Source of the DNA: Ramazzottius varieornatus
Taxonomy: Eukaryota; Tardigrada; Eutardigrada; Parachela; Ramazzottiidae
Length of the DNA: 64,000 nucleotides
Direction: 5' to 3'
Assembly (NCBI GenBank): GCA_001949185.1
Contig: BDGG01000007.1
Coordinates: 817,971-881,970 of the forward strand
Shown piece after piece: positions 54,437-64,000 of this stretch (position 1 is its first letter; each line of letters starts with the position of its first letter). The notes below the pieces were generated by a model. That model saw only the letters and a list, made by a program, of their open reading frames with translations. It made no database searches and had not been told where the DNA came from. Position numbers and translations under genes: made by a program.

Positions 54437-55349
54437 ATCGGTCAGGACGATTTAGGGGATCAACCATGCAAAACAATGGCTGATGCCTCAGAATTCGCGA
54501 CTCCATCTTGCAGATGACGAAGCATTGCTCTGATGTTAGCGTAAGTGCCCGCTCGATTACCGTCTTCCGGGCTCCTGGTAGACCATTAACTTTGTTGCTA
54601 TGCCTGTGACGGTAACTCCGTTCGAATGGATATCAGCATCAGTTCTGAATGAAAAAATTCACCCATCACTGTCTGAATCAAGCCCGTCAGTGATCTGCAC
54701 GGTGAAAACCCAAAGCAGCCTCTGGCTCTCGTTTTCAGGGTCGTTGGTCCAATAAAGTGTCCGTCTGGTGCTATTTCTGTCGTAAGTGGGTCTAGCATGT
54801 CTCATAACGTGCAAGACTTCAATGAATCAAAGTCAACTGTTGGAAAACTTACAAAGAAACTGTACCAAGAAGCAAAATTAATTCAGACGTAAAGTAACTT
54901 ACAGGAGAACGAGAAAGCAATCAGTCTGACAAGTAACTTTAATTTGTCGAAGCTTAAAATTCTTCGATTTCTTTAATTAAACTACGAGACCGATTGTCCT
55001 GATAATTCTGAGCGTTTTCATTTGCTCGGGAAAATCCCGGGTTTACTTCTCTCTGTACTGAAGCTGGCAGCCACTGCGGCACATCCTGCTTGGACTGCGT
55101 ACACATCCTGCGAATCCAATAAGGCAACGTTCTCCTGGTACAGGCGACTGTTGGACTAGTTTTCGAACTGACGCGATAGCCTACAGTCGACGTTGCAAAC
55201 CAGTCGCAAACCAGTCGCAAACCAGCGTGATCTGGTTGAACTGAGAAACAAAATCGTGACATGTTGATGCAATGTGATTTATGCCCAGTGCTCTGAATGC
55301 CAAAGTGGGCATGCAGTTAAGTTCTGCAGCAGAAGAGAGATAGCCTTAC
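54437..55349. other. Intergenic, unassigned frames
   Basis: A minus-strand frame at 54598-54798 has no recognised motif. An 11-bp direct repeat lies at 55195-55227. No gene supported. Confidence 0.45.
55195..55227. repeat. Three direct copies of an 11-bp unit
   Basis: GCAAACCAGTC, GCAAACCAGTC, GCAAACCAGCG in tandem. Confidence 0.9.
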
Positions 55350-55717
55350 GGTCATATTGGGGCATATGTATCCGGTCAGGACGCCATTGACGTCACATCG
55401 GAAGAAGACCTGACAGTCCCCTTTGACGGTATCAGCGTAAAAGCCGGGCTGGTCGAAAACAACGCACTCCAGTGTGTTCTGTGGGATCTCAGAATGAAGC
55501 GGGTAGTCCTGACCAGGCACTGCATTGGCTATAATGTTCTGAATGGTCTCCGTATCAAGTGGTGCACTCGCGCGCAGCATGTCCAGCGCATCCCACACCT
55601 TGGGCTGTTGATCCCCGTTCCCCCGCCGAAAGCGGTGGAGAGAACCTGTGGTAACATTAGCCACCAGAATGGTAAGTACGACGAAAACCTTTGTAGTGAT
55701 GGAGCAGTTTATTCGCT
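55350..55717 (-). CDS. Secreted peritrophin-type chitin-binding protein, partial
   Basis: The exon starts after a CCGCTCAG acceptor, so the ATG must lie upstream. It encodes a signal-like helix (KVFVVLTILVANVTTGS), a polar stretch, PGQDYPLHSEIP and then the CBM14/peritrophin-A start (CVVFDQPGFYADTVKGDCQ, FFRCDVNG, CPNMT). A GT donor follows CPNMT at 55349. The last conserved Cys/aromatic part of the domain was not found downstream on the minus strand, where a read-through frame stops at 55317. CBM14 binds chitin in cuticle or gut lining. Either a distant final exon was missed or the gene is truncated. Confidence 0.7.
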
Positions 55718-57508
55718 GAGCGGTGAAAAACAACCCTGCAATCGCCTCACTTGTCGTTCTCTTATGGATGAGTGTTAAATCTTGGCCAAAAGACGACCGA
55801 GCCTTCAGCGACCATCAGTTGACCGAAGGTTTCGAACCTAGTTTGCGTGTTGAGACAGTTGAAGTCAGCACATCGTTCGCTAAGTCGGTGAGAGCTTGCA
55901 ATTAGGTATGCACAATGAATTAGTTATGGGTTCTGTTGCCCTTGAATTTCATGATACTGAGCGAGCTCTTCGTTTCCTCGCTCATTGAGTTAACTCATAC
56001 AGAGTGCAACTTCGTTGATTGACGCATCAAATTAGCTCGCGTGCATTCAGTTGTGTTGATCCATTTCATTGTTTTGTCTGCAGAGTGGAAGCAATATATC
56101 AGCAAAGGCGCCAGTTTGACACTCCTATGCACCGGAACCTTGAAACGAGATAATATAGAGATTAGGTTACCACTCCCGTTCGCTTCCCCCTGTAGCCAAG
56201 GCTAGCTCTGCCCCTTTTGTAACATGTAACTACAATTTGCTTTCCGGAGTTTCCATTATTTTCGAAAAATAGCGTAATCAGATTTACGATAAGCTAGCGT
56301 TGTGAAGCATGGTGGCTGCCCAACTATTTAGAATTGTGGTCAGCTGCTCCGCTTATAAGTGATGTTGAGGCCCACTCTAGCTACAGTCCGACCTTACTCC
56401 GGCGGTGCCAACTTAATCTCTGTAATAAAATTATGTTGTTGGCCGACTTTCGACTTCAGCCGACGCTGGTTTCGATGCCTACTTAAAATATCATTCAGGT
56501 ATTGCACCCGTTAAATCAGCAGGCAACCAGATTGTTGATTTTGCACTACGACCTCCATGCGGGTTTTCCGCCTGTCTCCGCCCTTACATTCTCCGGACTC
56601 ATGACGATCTCGGGTTTCCAGATGGGGCAGCAGGGGTTAGCCAGGGTTAGCCTGATCAAAGAGAATATTCAGAAAAGTTCAAAACCTATACACAACATAT
56701 ATACATCCTGTATTTTACTTAAATTTTATCTACCGATATTTATTTACTGTAATGCTTCTTGAATCTCACGCATCTACGTCTCATCACGTGTGCACTACAT
56801 GCGTCATTATACCCGTAAAAATTGCGCGCATTATGACGCCAGTGCGTGAGATCCAAGAAGCATTACAGTACCCATACTTACCCATAACCTCCCTCCAAAG
56901 GCAAGAAATCAAACCCCAAAGTCTCTCTCTCTGAATCGCCGTCGCGTACATAGTATTAGCGGATAAATCGATGGTCTTCGAATGACTCGATGATACGCAT
57001 GTACATCATGAACAGTCCTTTCGCTGTTAGCGGCCGGGGGCACGCCATACATACAGCGGGTATTGCGAGCTGGGCCGCTGGGTACCGTATGGGTAATCTG
57101 GCTGCCCCCAAATACAACGCCTCGGAAGATGCGATTAGCGGATTTTGATCGCTATCTGCCAGATCTGTACCAGCGTACACTCCCACTCACTTCATGGAAG
57201 CCTTCCATACCTTTATGGATGCTTTGACCCTCCATGTCAGTTCATGATGCCAAAGCTCATCGCGAAAATAGAACAAGTCATCATACAGGTTTGGTTCCAC
57301 TTTTGGTATGTTTATATTTTTGCTAGCTTCGCAAAAGAACAAATTACAAGCTCCACATAATCACAAAGAGATTCTTCCGGCAACGGCTAAAGTTGAAACA
57401 AAAGGTAGCAGATCGTTGGTTAGAACTGCATGGAGTGACACCGCTCACCTTAACGTTTCCTCCCGACTTTGTCGACTTTGCTGGTAGATGCCGACTTTCT
57501 GAGTTGAG
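55718..57508. other. Intergenic, 1.8 kb, with one MITE
   Basis: No supported gene. Holds the 122-bp MITE at 56747-56868 and a GGGGGCA/TGCCCCC inverted pair near 57038-57110. Confidence 0.5.
56747..56868. mobile_element. 122-bp MITE, TA-flanked
   Basis: The left end CTGTAATGCTTCTTGAATCT and the right end AGATCCAAGAAGCATTACAG are inverted repeats of about 26 bp with one mismatch. TA lies on both sides. The termini CTGTA/TACAG equal those of the element at 46878-47087, suggesting one mobilising transposase type. Confidence 0.8.
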
Positions 57509-58210
57509 TCACTTGAACGTCATATCAGCTAGTCCCAAGAACATATCCTCATCCACCCAGATTGCTTCGTCTTCCGTCTCTCCTTGCCACTTGACCAAAA
57601 ATTGTCGCTTCGTTCGAACATCTAAGATTCTTCCAATTTCAGACTTGTCATCGATCCCGTCCGTTTCACACTCCTCTCCATGCTTTGAATACTCCGCAAA
57701 ATTGGCCGACTCCGGTTCGGACAATAGCTCGACAGGATCTGATGACCCGATGGCCTTCCTGGACGACTTCTTGGTCGCGGTTTTGATGGCCATGCTGCGA
57801 TCCACAACCTGGTTGACAGCCGCGAGTTTTTCAGGCCGGAAACCGGCATTAATCAGATAATTCTTCAGGGTTTGCTCACTGTAGCTGTAGAGCTTGGCAG
57901 CTGCTTTGGTAGTCATACCCTTCCTTACAACCGCATCGACCGCATTCTGAGCTTCTAATGCAATTTTCAGGAGGGGTTCCGATCTACAACAAACAAAGTT
58001 TTATAGCACGGCTACGCACGACCCGGATCTGAGCCATATTAGATTAGGTAGTTTGCCATGCAGTCTCAAGCGCACTATCCGTTACCGTTTTCGCTTCGGA
58101 ATGCATTGGACAACGGTAGAATTGTTTCGAAGTTTCATTCGCAAGGCGCGTCCCGGACCAGCGTCTCGAACACCGACCTCATCTTCCTCGGGAGGGTTAA
58201 TGTTGGCCAT
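57509..58210 (-). CDS. Psq-type HTH plus chromodomain protein, paralogue 1
   Basis: Two exons (58210-58086 and 57983-57509) join in phase 2 to give 199 aa, starting MANINPPEEDEVGVRDAG. Residues about 45-80 form a Pipsqueak-like helix-turn-helix (AVVRKGMTTKAAAKLYSYSE, then TLKNYL). The C-terminus is a chromodomain (RILDVRTKRQFLVKWQGETE, then AIWVDEDMF) with the aromatic residues expected for a methyl-lysine cage. The combination of a transposase-like HTH and an integrase-like chromodomain suggests a domesticated mobile-element protein or a small chromatin factor. A diverged copy lies about 1.8 kb further on, on the same strand. Confidence 0.72.
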
Positions 58211-58342
58211 GAAAGCTAGTGGATAAATAACAGACTGTAGGCGCAACTGCTCACGTCGATGTAACTAGAGAGGTTGACACGGAACTCGAACAGCGCAAGA
58301 AATCCGAGTAGCGTAAGACTTTGACCCCTCCCATTCCTTACT

Positions 58343-58387
58343 CTAATCGGCTGAGGTTGAGACCCGCTACGCGATCCAGCCGATTAG
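58343..58387. repeat. Perfect 11-bp stem hairpin
   Basis: CTAATCGGCTG and CAGCCGATTAG with a 23-nt loop. Confidence 0.8.
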
Positions 58388-58899
58388 CGTGACTTCTCCG
58401 GAAGGTTTTGCAAAACCTCGATCAGTTTTCGTATTAATGACTGTTTGGTAAGATGCGATGTCAAATCAGACAAAGTTTCCAGTTCTGATACAGCAACGGA
58501 AAGAGTGATGTCCAGTTCCGACTGCTTAAAGCTCAAGTGAATCTTGATACGAAAAGCAGCAGTTAAAGGCAAAGTAAAATGCAGAAAGTGGCAAAGCCAA
58601 AGTTAGAGACACAGTTCTTATTGTGGCGAAAGTCACAGTTGAAGTTGCAGTCTCATCGAAGTTTCGAAACCGCAGTTACACCCACAGTCAAACTGAGATT
58701 TTCGTTGTTTTCTAGGTTGACAAAGTCACAGTCAAGCAAGCAGTCGTTGCTACAGTTTGACGACTAATTAATAACCGACGTTAAACCCTGAAAGATGCAG
58801 TAAGAGGGGCAATTTGCACCTCGGTGGAACGTCTTGAAAGCAAATCTGAGGTTCTGAGAAACTTTTGGGAAGAAATACCCACAGAAAAGCTCAGTTGGA

Positions 58900-58934
58900 C
58901 CGTTACTCGGATTTCTTACGCACTCGAGTAACGG
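58900..58934. repeat. Perfect 10-bp stem hairpin
   Basis: CCGTTACTCG and CGAGTAACGG with a 15-nt loop. Confidence 0.8.
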
Positions 58935-59802
58935 CCCGTATGCCTTACTCGGGAATTAAGCACCGAGCACATTAGTAGGTTCAGTCGCTTCGGCTCCGCC
59001 CACGTGCTCCCTTTCAATTGGCTCATTCCTACGCTAATCCGATTTCTTGCTCTGCTCGAGCGCCATATCAACCTCTGGAATGTGCTGTAAAACGAGCGAA
59101 AATCAGAAAAGCGCCCCTGCTGTAGAAATCTCTCTGCTAGAGGGGATTTTACCACGTGATACCTCATTTTTTTTCCTACTGCTCGTATTCGTAAACCGTC
59201 CCCGTGGGTCGGAGGGCTTCGCCCTACGATCACCCGGGGCAGATTTCCCGTACTTACAGGTACTGATGTGCACCGCTTCGTATCGCACACTGCTTCGTGT
59301 CCCTGATGTCCGTTCGAGGTGCAAGGCGCAGTATTCATATGGCTGTGTATCAATGTTCCCCGAGCTACTTTGCGACAGACATGATTCAGAACTTCAGTTC
59401 TTGTGGACGTAAGCCCAAAACAGATACGGATCAGAATTAAGAAACGATCAACGGCTGCTCCAACGCGCATTTGACCATGATGTTTAGAGAGCAAATTCAG
59501 TTCCCGCTACTCCAGGTAAGACAGTATTAGTCGGCAACCAGGTAACATCAGGCAGACGAGAGCGTTCACCCCAAACATGCAGAGGTACGAAAGTAGTCGG
59601 CACGAAAAGTAGACACAAGTGAAAAGGAACTGAGTTTTCGATTCCAACACCGCTCCGTCACCTAAAATGAGCACCCGCACCGTAAAATCCCGATAGCGGA
59701 CACTCGTACTCAATGGACGGATCCGCTGGCAGCCAGTACGTCCTTGCCCGCCACTTCTAGATTTGTAACGTTAGCAAATGATTCCACCCAGATTTGCTAT
59801 CC

Positions 59803-59851
59803 GAAGTGGCGCGCGTTCTCAGTCTCATTGGCTTGGAGCGTGCGTTGCTTT
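59803..59851. repeat. Hairpin family A copy, intergenic
   Basis: GAAGTGGCGCGCG and GCGTGCGTTGCTTTGG arms; the loop contains TCTCAGTCTCATTGGCT. Confidence 0.55.
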
Positions 59852-59971
59852 GGATTACGATCTGGCTAAATTCATTTACCCACATCTCATTTAATAAACA
59901 CAAAACAGTAGGTTCAGCTGGTTTGCGAGGAAGTACACTAAGCGCTGAGGTAACTATAGGTAAAGGTCATG

Positions 59972-60417
59972 TTATTTGGTTGATAGTTTATTCAGTTCCA
60001 GGAAAATATCCTCGTCCACCCAAGTCGCTTCCTCTTCCGTTTCTCCTTGCCATTTAATCAAGTATTGTCGCTTTGTGCGAACATCCACAATTCTCTCGAT
60101 CTCTGGGGTCGATTCTTCCACTGCGGCGTTCGGCTGTCCGGACGATGTTTCTGTGGTTGATTCCACAGTCGGTTCTTCGGGTTCGCCATCAGTCCACTCT
60201 TTCTCGGAGTTGACTTCCTCATTTCGGTTTGCCGTAGCTAATTTAGCAGTTGATTGTACCAACCTTGAGCACTATTGCAATTAATGCATCCGCTCTGATA
60301 CCATGGATCGAAACAGCTGACAGGAACAGCAACGACTTACAAGTTTCGTTCCTTGAGAGTTTTTGACACACTCCTGCAGCTCACATTACGCACCTTAGCT
60401 GCAGCTTTGATAGTCAT
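59972..60417 (-). CDS. Psq-HTH plus chromodomain protein, paralogue 2
   Basis: The last exon (about 60262-59972) ends in a chromodomain RIVDVRTKRQYLIKWQGETE, then ATWVDEDIF, nearly identical to paralogue 1, after an acidic/Thr-rich linker. An upstream exon (about 60417-60341) encodes MTIKAAAKVRNVSCRSVSKT, equivalent to the paralogue 1 HTH. The phase at the intervening intron did not match on simple reading, and no clear start exon like paralogue 1's was found, so the model is incomplete. It could be functional with a different splice, or decaying. Confidence 0.6.
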
Positions 60418-60917
60418 ATTGTTCTGCGTCGTGCAGCCACTAGTCGCCCTAGATTGCCCACAGTTCAGCAGAATAATTCCCCGCGCCAAAAGAAGACGGA
60501 ATTCAGTACTCGTAGCCCTACTCTATTGTTCCTCCATAAGAGAGAGATGCATTGAGAGAATGCATTCATCGGCTGGAAAACACTCGTCAAGGGGTGGACA
60601 CTGGACAACAGCTTTCGTGTACAAAGCAAATTCTGCTGGAACCGAGACCAAGTTGACCAAATTTTGGTTCAGACAAGACTGAGAAAACTATGTATCTTGT
60701 TTCGTTTGACGTACAAAATGTAAGACAAGATTGCGAAACCATTGAATAAAACATATAATAAAATATAGCCAATAAATTACACATTAGGACAATCTGCAGG
60801 AAATGCTTGACTTGAGGTTTACAAAACAATTTCTTTCACGACAGACTGCGCGAATCAAATCACATTTCATCAAAGGACGGCGAGGCCTGAATCAAAGACT
60901 CAAAGCTCAACATCTTC
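60418..60917. other. Flank between paralogue 2 and the HYR/EGF receptor 3' end
   Basis: AT-rich around 60700-60790, probably receptor 3' UTR. No gene supported. Confidence 0.45.
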
Positions 60918-63900
60918 TCACAATCTGGCCGAATTCTCTTCACTCCCATGATGCGAACTTCTCAGCGGGTGATCCAAAGCCGGCTCGATGGGCACAATCT
61001 CCCTCATCTGAGGCCTTGGGCCTTTCGTCACGTAATCGTACTGTGGAACAGGCTGCACCTTCAGCTGGTTCTTGCCTTTCTTGTCAAACGTCCCTTTGAC
61101 CTTCTTCTCGTTGGCTTCGTTCTCTTTGATGAAGGCCGTGTTGGAGTATCCACTCATCTCCCAGCTATCCTCGTTGTCTTCGTAGTACGGGACGTAAGCG
61201 TGTGATCGAACTGTGGCAGTTGAGCTGGGTGGTGGGTAATCTACGGTGTAGAGAGCCAGTGAACTGTCGCGTGGAAGAGTGTTGAGCGTCGTCAAGGTTT
61301 TGACGGGCACCGCCGGAGCAGAACCGTGGTTGCGCACTCGGACGCATATCATCCAGATGAGAAGGATGAGCAGTATGAGGAAGAGGACTGTGCCAGCGAT
61401 GCCCCCTGCAACAACAACATTCGATAACTTTGAAAGGCAATTGAGTGCGTCGGTTGATGCCTTACCGGCAATGTAGGCTGTTTCCGATTTGGATTGGCAC
61501 CGTTCGCCGTAGAAGGAGGAGAGGCACTCGCAGAAGGGGTTGCCACGAGCGTCTTTGGAGCACTTGCCTTGGTTGAAGCAGTAGCCGACGCACATGTCTT
61601 CGCACTGCTCCATACCGTCACCCCGGAAGCCGCTCTTACACAGGCACTTGAAGCCATCGCCATTCTTCAGGCACTGGGCGTTTTGATGGCAGACAATCTC
61701 GCCATTCTTGCACTTGTTAGTCGATACACACCTGCAAGGACAAGTCCACCTTTTTGTCCAGTCAAAAAATTACTGTCTATTCACTTGTCCCAAACAACGA
61801 ACGATCGGTAGAATAATTTGAAATCAGTCAATTTATTTTTCAAGAACTTGTGTATCTTATACCTACACCAATGAACTCAGCCAAACACCTTTATACAATT
61901 TTCTGTATCGCGATACAGTCAGCGAAATGCTGAAAATTTCACACAGGCCAGATAATATACAGGCTTCGCCCGACAAGATATTTTAGACTTACTGGTCGAG
62001 ACTGAGAGCTCCATAGCGAACGGTCGTCATATCATCCGGACAAGGAATGCAGTTCTTCTGTTCGGCGTTCGGTTGATAGAACCCGAACGGGCAAATGACG
62101 CAGACATTACCACCCTCGTCGAAGAACGACCCGGCCGCGCACGACGGAACGCTGCACTCCGTGGCCGCCATACTCCGGTTCCCCATGGTCGTGAAGCCCT
62201 TCGGACAAGGGAGGCAGCTTGGACCCATCCCTCGTGACCTATCAAGAAAACTGATCGTTGAACGAACTGTTAGCTAACTATTAGCTCTAGAGGAGAAACC
62301 GTACCTGTAATTTCCTCGTTGGCACGTTCGGCAGACAAACTGCGGCATCAGTTCCTCCCCATCGTCACAGTCGGCAATACAGCTGCTCGGACTGAGCGAC
62401 GTCTCATTTGTGGTAGTCATGTGTGGTGGACAGTGCAGACATTCGAACTGCCCTGCCAGCGGTTGATACAGCCCGAATCCGCACGGACGACATTTGGACT
62501 TGGACAGGTCAAAGTAGTTTCCAGCGGAGCAGACTTCCTTGCAGTCGGAAGGGGAAGTCGAACCGGTCGTTAGCGTGATGGCATGCTTCTTGTTGACTGC
62601 AGAGCAGATCTTGCAACTGGACTGAGCGCTTCCTTCCTGATAGTAACCTGCAAAGTCCGCATTAGGGTCAGAATGTACACTTCAGATAGAAAACCTGGTA
62701 CTGTGACATTGCTCATACGGTGGTGGTCACTTGGTTTCTATCGGGATGTCTCATATTTTCAAGTTTGAGTTGGCCTACTTCGTGAAAATTGGAATAATCA
62801 CGTTTCGAAATTTGATTGGTACCTTGAGGACATCGTTGACAGGCCACGCCGTTATGGAACGTCCCAGCCGGACAAGGAGCACATCCGCGGTCTTTCAGGA
62901 CGTTTCCACTGGGGCAGACGAAGCTCTCCCCAACCTTGATATCGCTGTGCTTCGCAATTGCATTCGGTAACTGCGTGTCGAAGTTCAAACCTTTGCTGAC
63001 GTAGGCGAAGGTATCCAGAATATTCTTTACACTGGCTTCCTGCTTGGTGGCGGCGTTCCTCACTGGATCGTTCACAGCGGGGAAAGTCAGGTTGAAGATG
63101 ACGCCAAACGGCTCGACAGCCTGTCTTCTCCTTCTGGCGTTCGCTTGATTGTTTGAATTGTTGAATGTCATTTGTAAAGGCATTGGAGTCGTCGTACCGA
63201 ACTGAGCGGAATCTGATGCTGCAATGGTGATTTCAGCTGTTGTTTCGGTCACTAGTGGTTGCTTAAGCGATGGACTGGACTCCGAGGAAGACGTCAGGCA
63301 TCTGGACACGATGTTCAGCCCCGGACAATTTGTCGCCAAGCATGTCAACCAGTCCAACTGCAACTCCAGGAATTTCCTCTGAATGGCGCTACTCAAGAAC
63401 TGTCTCGTCTGGTCATTACAGGCGATGTTGGGGTACGATGCAGACAGACTGAACATTCTCTGCGGCTGAACCACGGCTACACACGCAGGTACCTTCATCA
63501 GCGTCGAGTTGAAGGAAGGGTGCCACAGTCCGTCCGCTTCACATGTATACACTCTGGGCGCGTCTTCGGCAAAGTCGTACATGGGGTTACAGCTAGCCAA
63601 ACACCGTCGGTACAGGTTGTCCGGACCGTAGTCGGAACAGTCCAACGTACCGCTGACGGGCGGCTCCAGATCGCCACAAGGCTGACCATGGACGTACAAG
63701 TCAAAGTGACACATTACGCCACCAGCTTGTACAATCGATACTGGGTACCGACCGGGTGACAGGGGACGACCGTTGGGGACATTGGTCATCAACGAGCCGG
63801 AAGACTCACTCAACAACCGTTTACCCCAGGTGACGTTGGCGTAGCCCTGTACAGCCAAGTATTGCTTACTGATTGGGCACTTCAACGGACTGGTCGCAGC

Positions 63901-64000
63901 GTCGTCATCCGTGCGTGCTCGAGCGTCGTCCATTGGTCGTTGACATTTGGAAGGCCGGACAAAATCCACTTTGGCGTTGTGGGACATGTCAACATCGATG
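60918..64000 (-). CDS. Type I receptor with HYR, sushi, GCC2/GCC3 and EGF domains, 5' end off-window
   Basis: Exons at 64000(+)-62823, 62647-62305, 62238-61993, 61731-61466 and 61405-60918, with matching phases. The first exon, open to the window edge, has a HYR-like segment (SPGRYPVSIVQAGGVMCHFD) and a sushi module (VSGTLDCSDYG to CEADGLWHPS). A unique region with a furin-like ARRRRQAVE follows. Then come Cys-rich GCC2/GCC3 ephrin-receptor-like repeats (CAPCPAGTFHNGVACQRCPQ, CRPCGFGLYQPLAGQFEC, CVICPFGFYQPNAEQKNC). Two EGF modules (CLCKSGFRGDGMEQC; CFNQGKCSKDARGNPFC) precede a TM helix (AGTVLFLILLILLIWMICV). The cytoplasmic tail of about 120 residues ends at TGA 60918. The layout resembles SVEP1/uninflatable-type extracellular proteins but has a membrane anchor. 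Ligand unknown. Confidence 0.85.

Larger units (their letters stand above)
58211..59971. other. Region between the chromodomain paralogues
   Basis: Contains two short perfect hairpins, an A/C/G-rich degenerate repetitive stretch (about 58560-58760) and a family-A relic. A 192-codon minus-strand frame (58916-59494) overlaps other open frames and shows no motif, so it is not called. Confidence 0.45.

Noticed and set aside
55317-55349. Read-through of the chitin-binding frame beyond CPNMT
   Set aside because: A GT donor (GTAAGG) follows CPNMT, and the read-through residues do not match the end of a CBM14 domain.
59200-59240. GC-rich hairpin near GGGCTTCGCCC as a structural RNA
   Set aside because: A short stem only; no fit to tRNA, snRNA or rRNA could be made by eye.
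58916-59494. 192-codon minus-strand frame
   Set aside because: No motif or splice context, and overlaps plus-strand frames of similar size.
1-64000. CRISPR arrays, operons, phage or bacterial defence genes
   Set aside because: The DNA is animal nuclear sequence with spliced genes; repeats are dispersed hairpins and MITEs, not spacer arrays.

Overview
The window is eukaryotic nuclear DNA from a bilaterian animal. It carries an alpha-spectrin gene, an eIF4E-family gene, multi-CTLD and HYR/sushi/GCC/EGF receptors, an M1 aminopeptidase, SLC22- and SLC16-like transporters, spliceosomal introns (many only 50-100 bp) and a LINE. A peritrophin-type chitin-binding exon and the compact introns suggest an ecdysozoan. 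A tardigrade would fit, but that is an inference. No bacterial-style operons, CRISPR arrays or convincing tRNA/rRNA genes were seen.

Layout, left to right. 1-2.4 kb: 3' part of an unrecognised six-exon gene (+). 2.7-5.6 kb: decayed P-glycoprotein-type ABC transporter pseudogene (+). 5.9-10.4 kb: type I receptor with about six C-type lectin domains (-). 11.5-17.6 kb: receptor with a guanylyl-cyclase/natriuretic-receptor type ectodomain, one TM helix and no cyclase domain (-); a 3.35 kb LINE (+) lies in its second intron. 17.6-20.1 kb: mostly gene-free, with a duplicated fragment of that receptor. 20.1-20.7 kb: small secreted Thr/Cys-rich protein (-). 21.9-23.3 kb: multi-pass membrane protein (-). 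23.7-25.1 kb: divergent eIF4E (-). 27.0-42.2 kb: complete alpha-spectrin in 28 coding exons (+), with a Pro/Thr-rich secreted protein gene nested antisense in intron 3 (28.5-31.0 kb). 42.7-45.0 kb: protein built from three tandem copies of a Cys module (-), tail-to-tail with spectrin. 45.6-49.8 kb: M1 aminopeptidase with a changed GAMEN motif (+). 50.6-51.3 kb: SLC16-like remnant. 52.2-54.4 kb: SLC22-like transporter (-). 55.35-55.7 kb: chitin-binding exon (-). 57.5-60.4 kb: two paralogous Psq-HTH/chromodomain genes (-). 60.9-64.0 kb: HYR/sushi/GCC/EGF type I receptor (-), 5' end outside the window.

The strongest undescribed signal is the repeat content. Two unrelated short hairpin families occupy introns. 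Family A has arms like AAGTGGCGCAC/GTGCGCCACTT, sometimes with outer arms ending in AGCTC. Family B has arms like CACCTGCATAC/GTATGCAGGTG. In spectrin, essentially every intron longer than about 190 bp carries one family or the other and none was seen with both, while introns under about 180 bp lack them. Three further foldback/MITE types are present. Other points of interest are the intron-phase-conserved triplication in the Cys-module protein and the cyclase-less receptor. All exon models come from reading splice sites and matching phases by eye; no searches were run.
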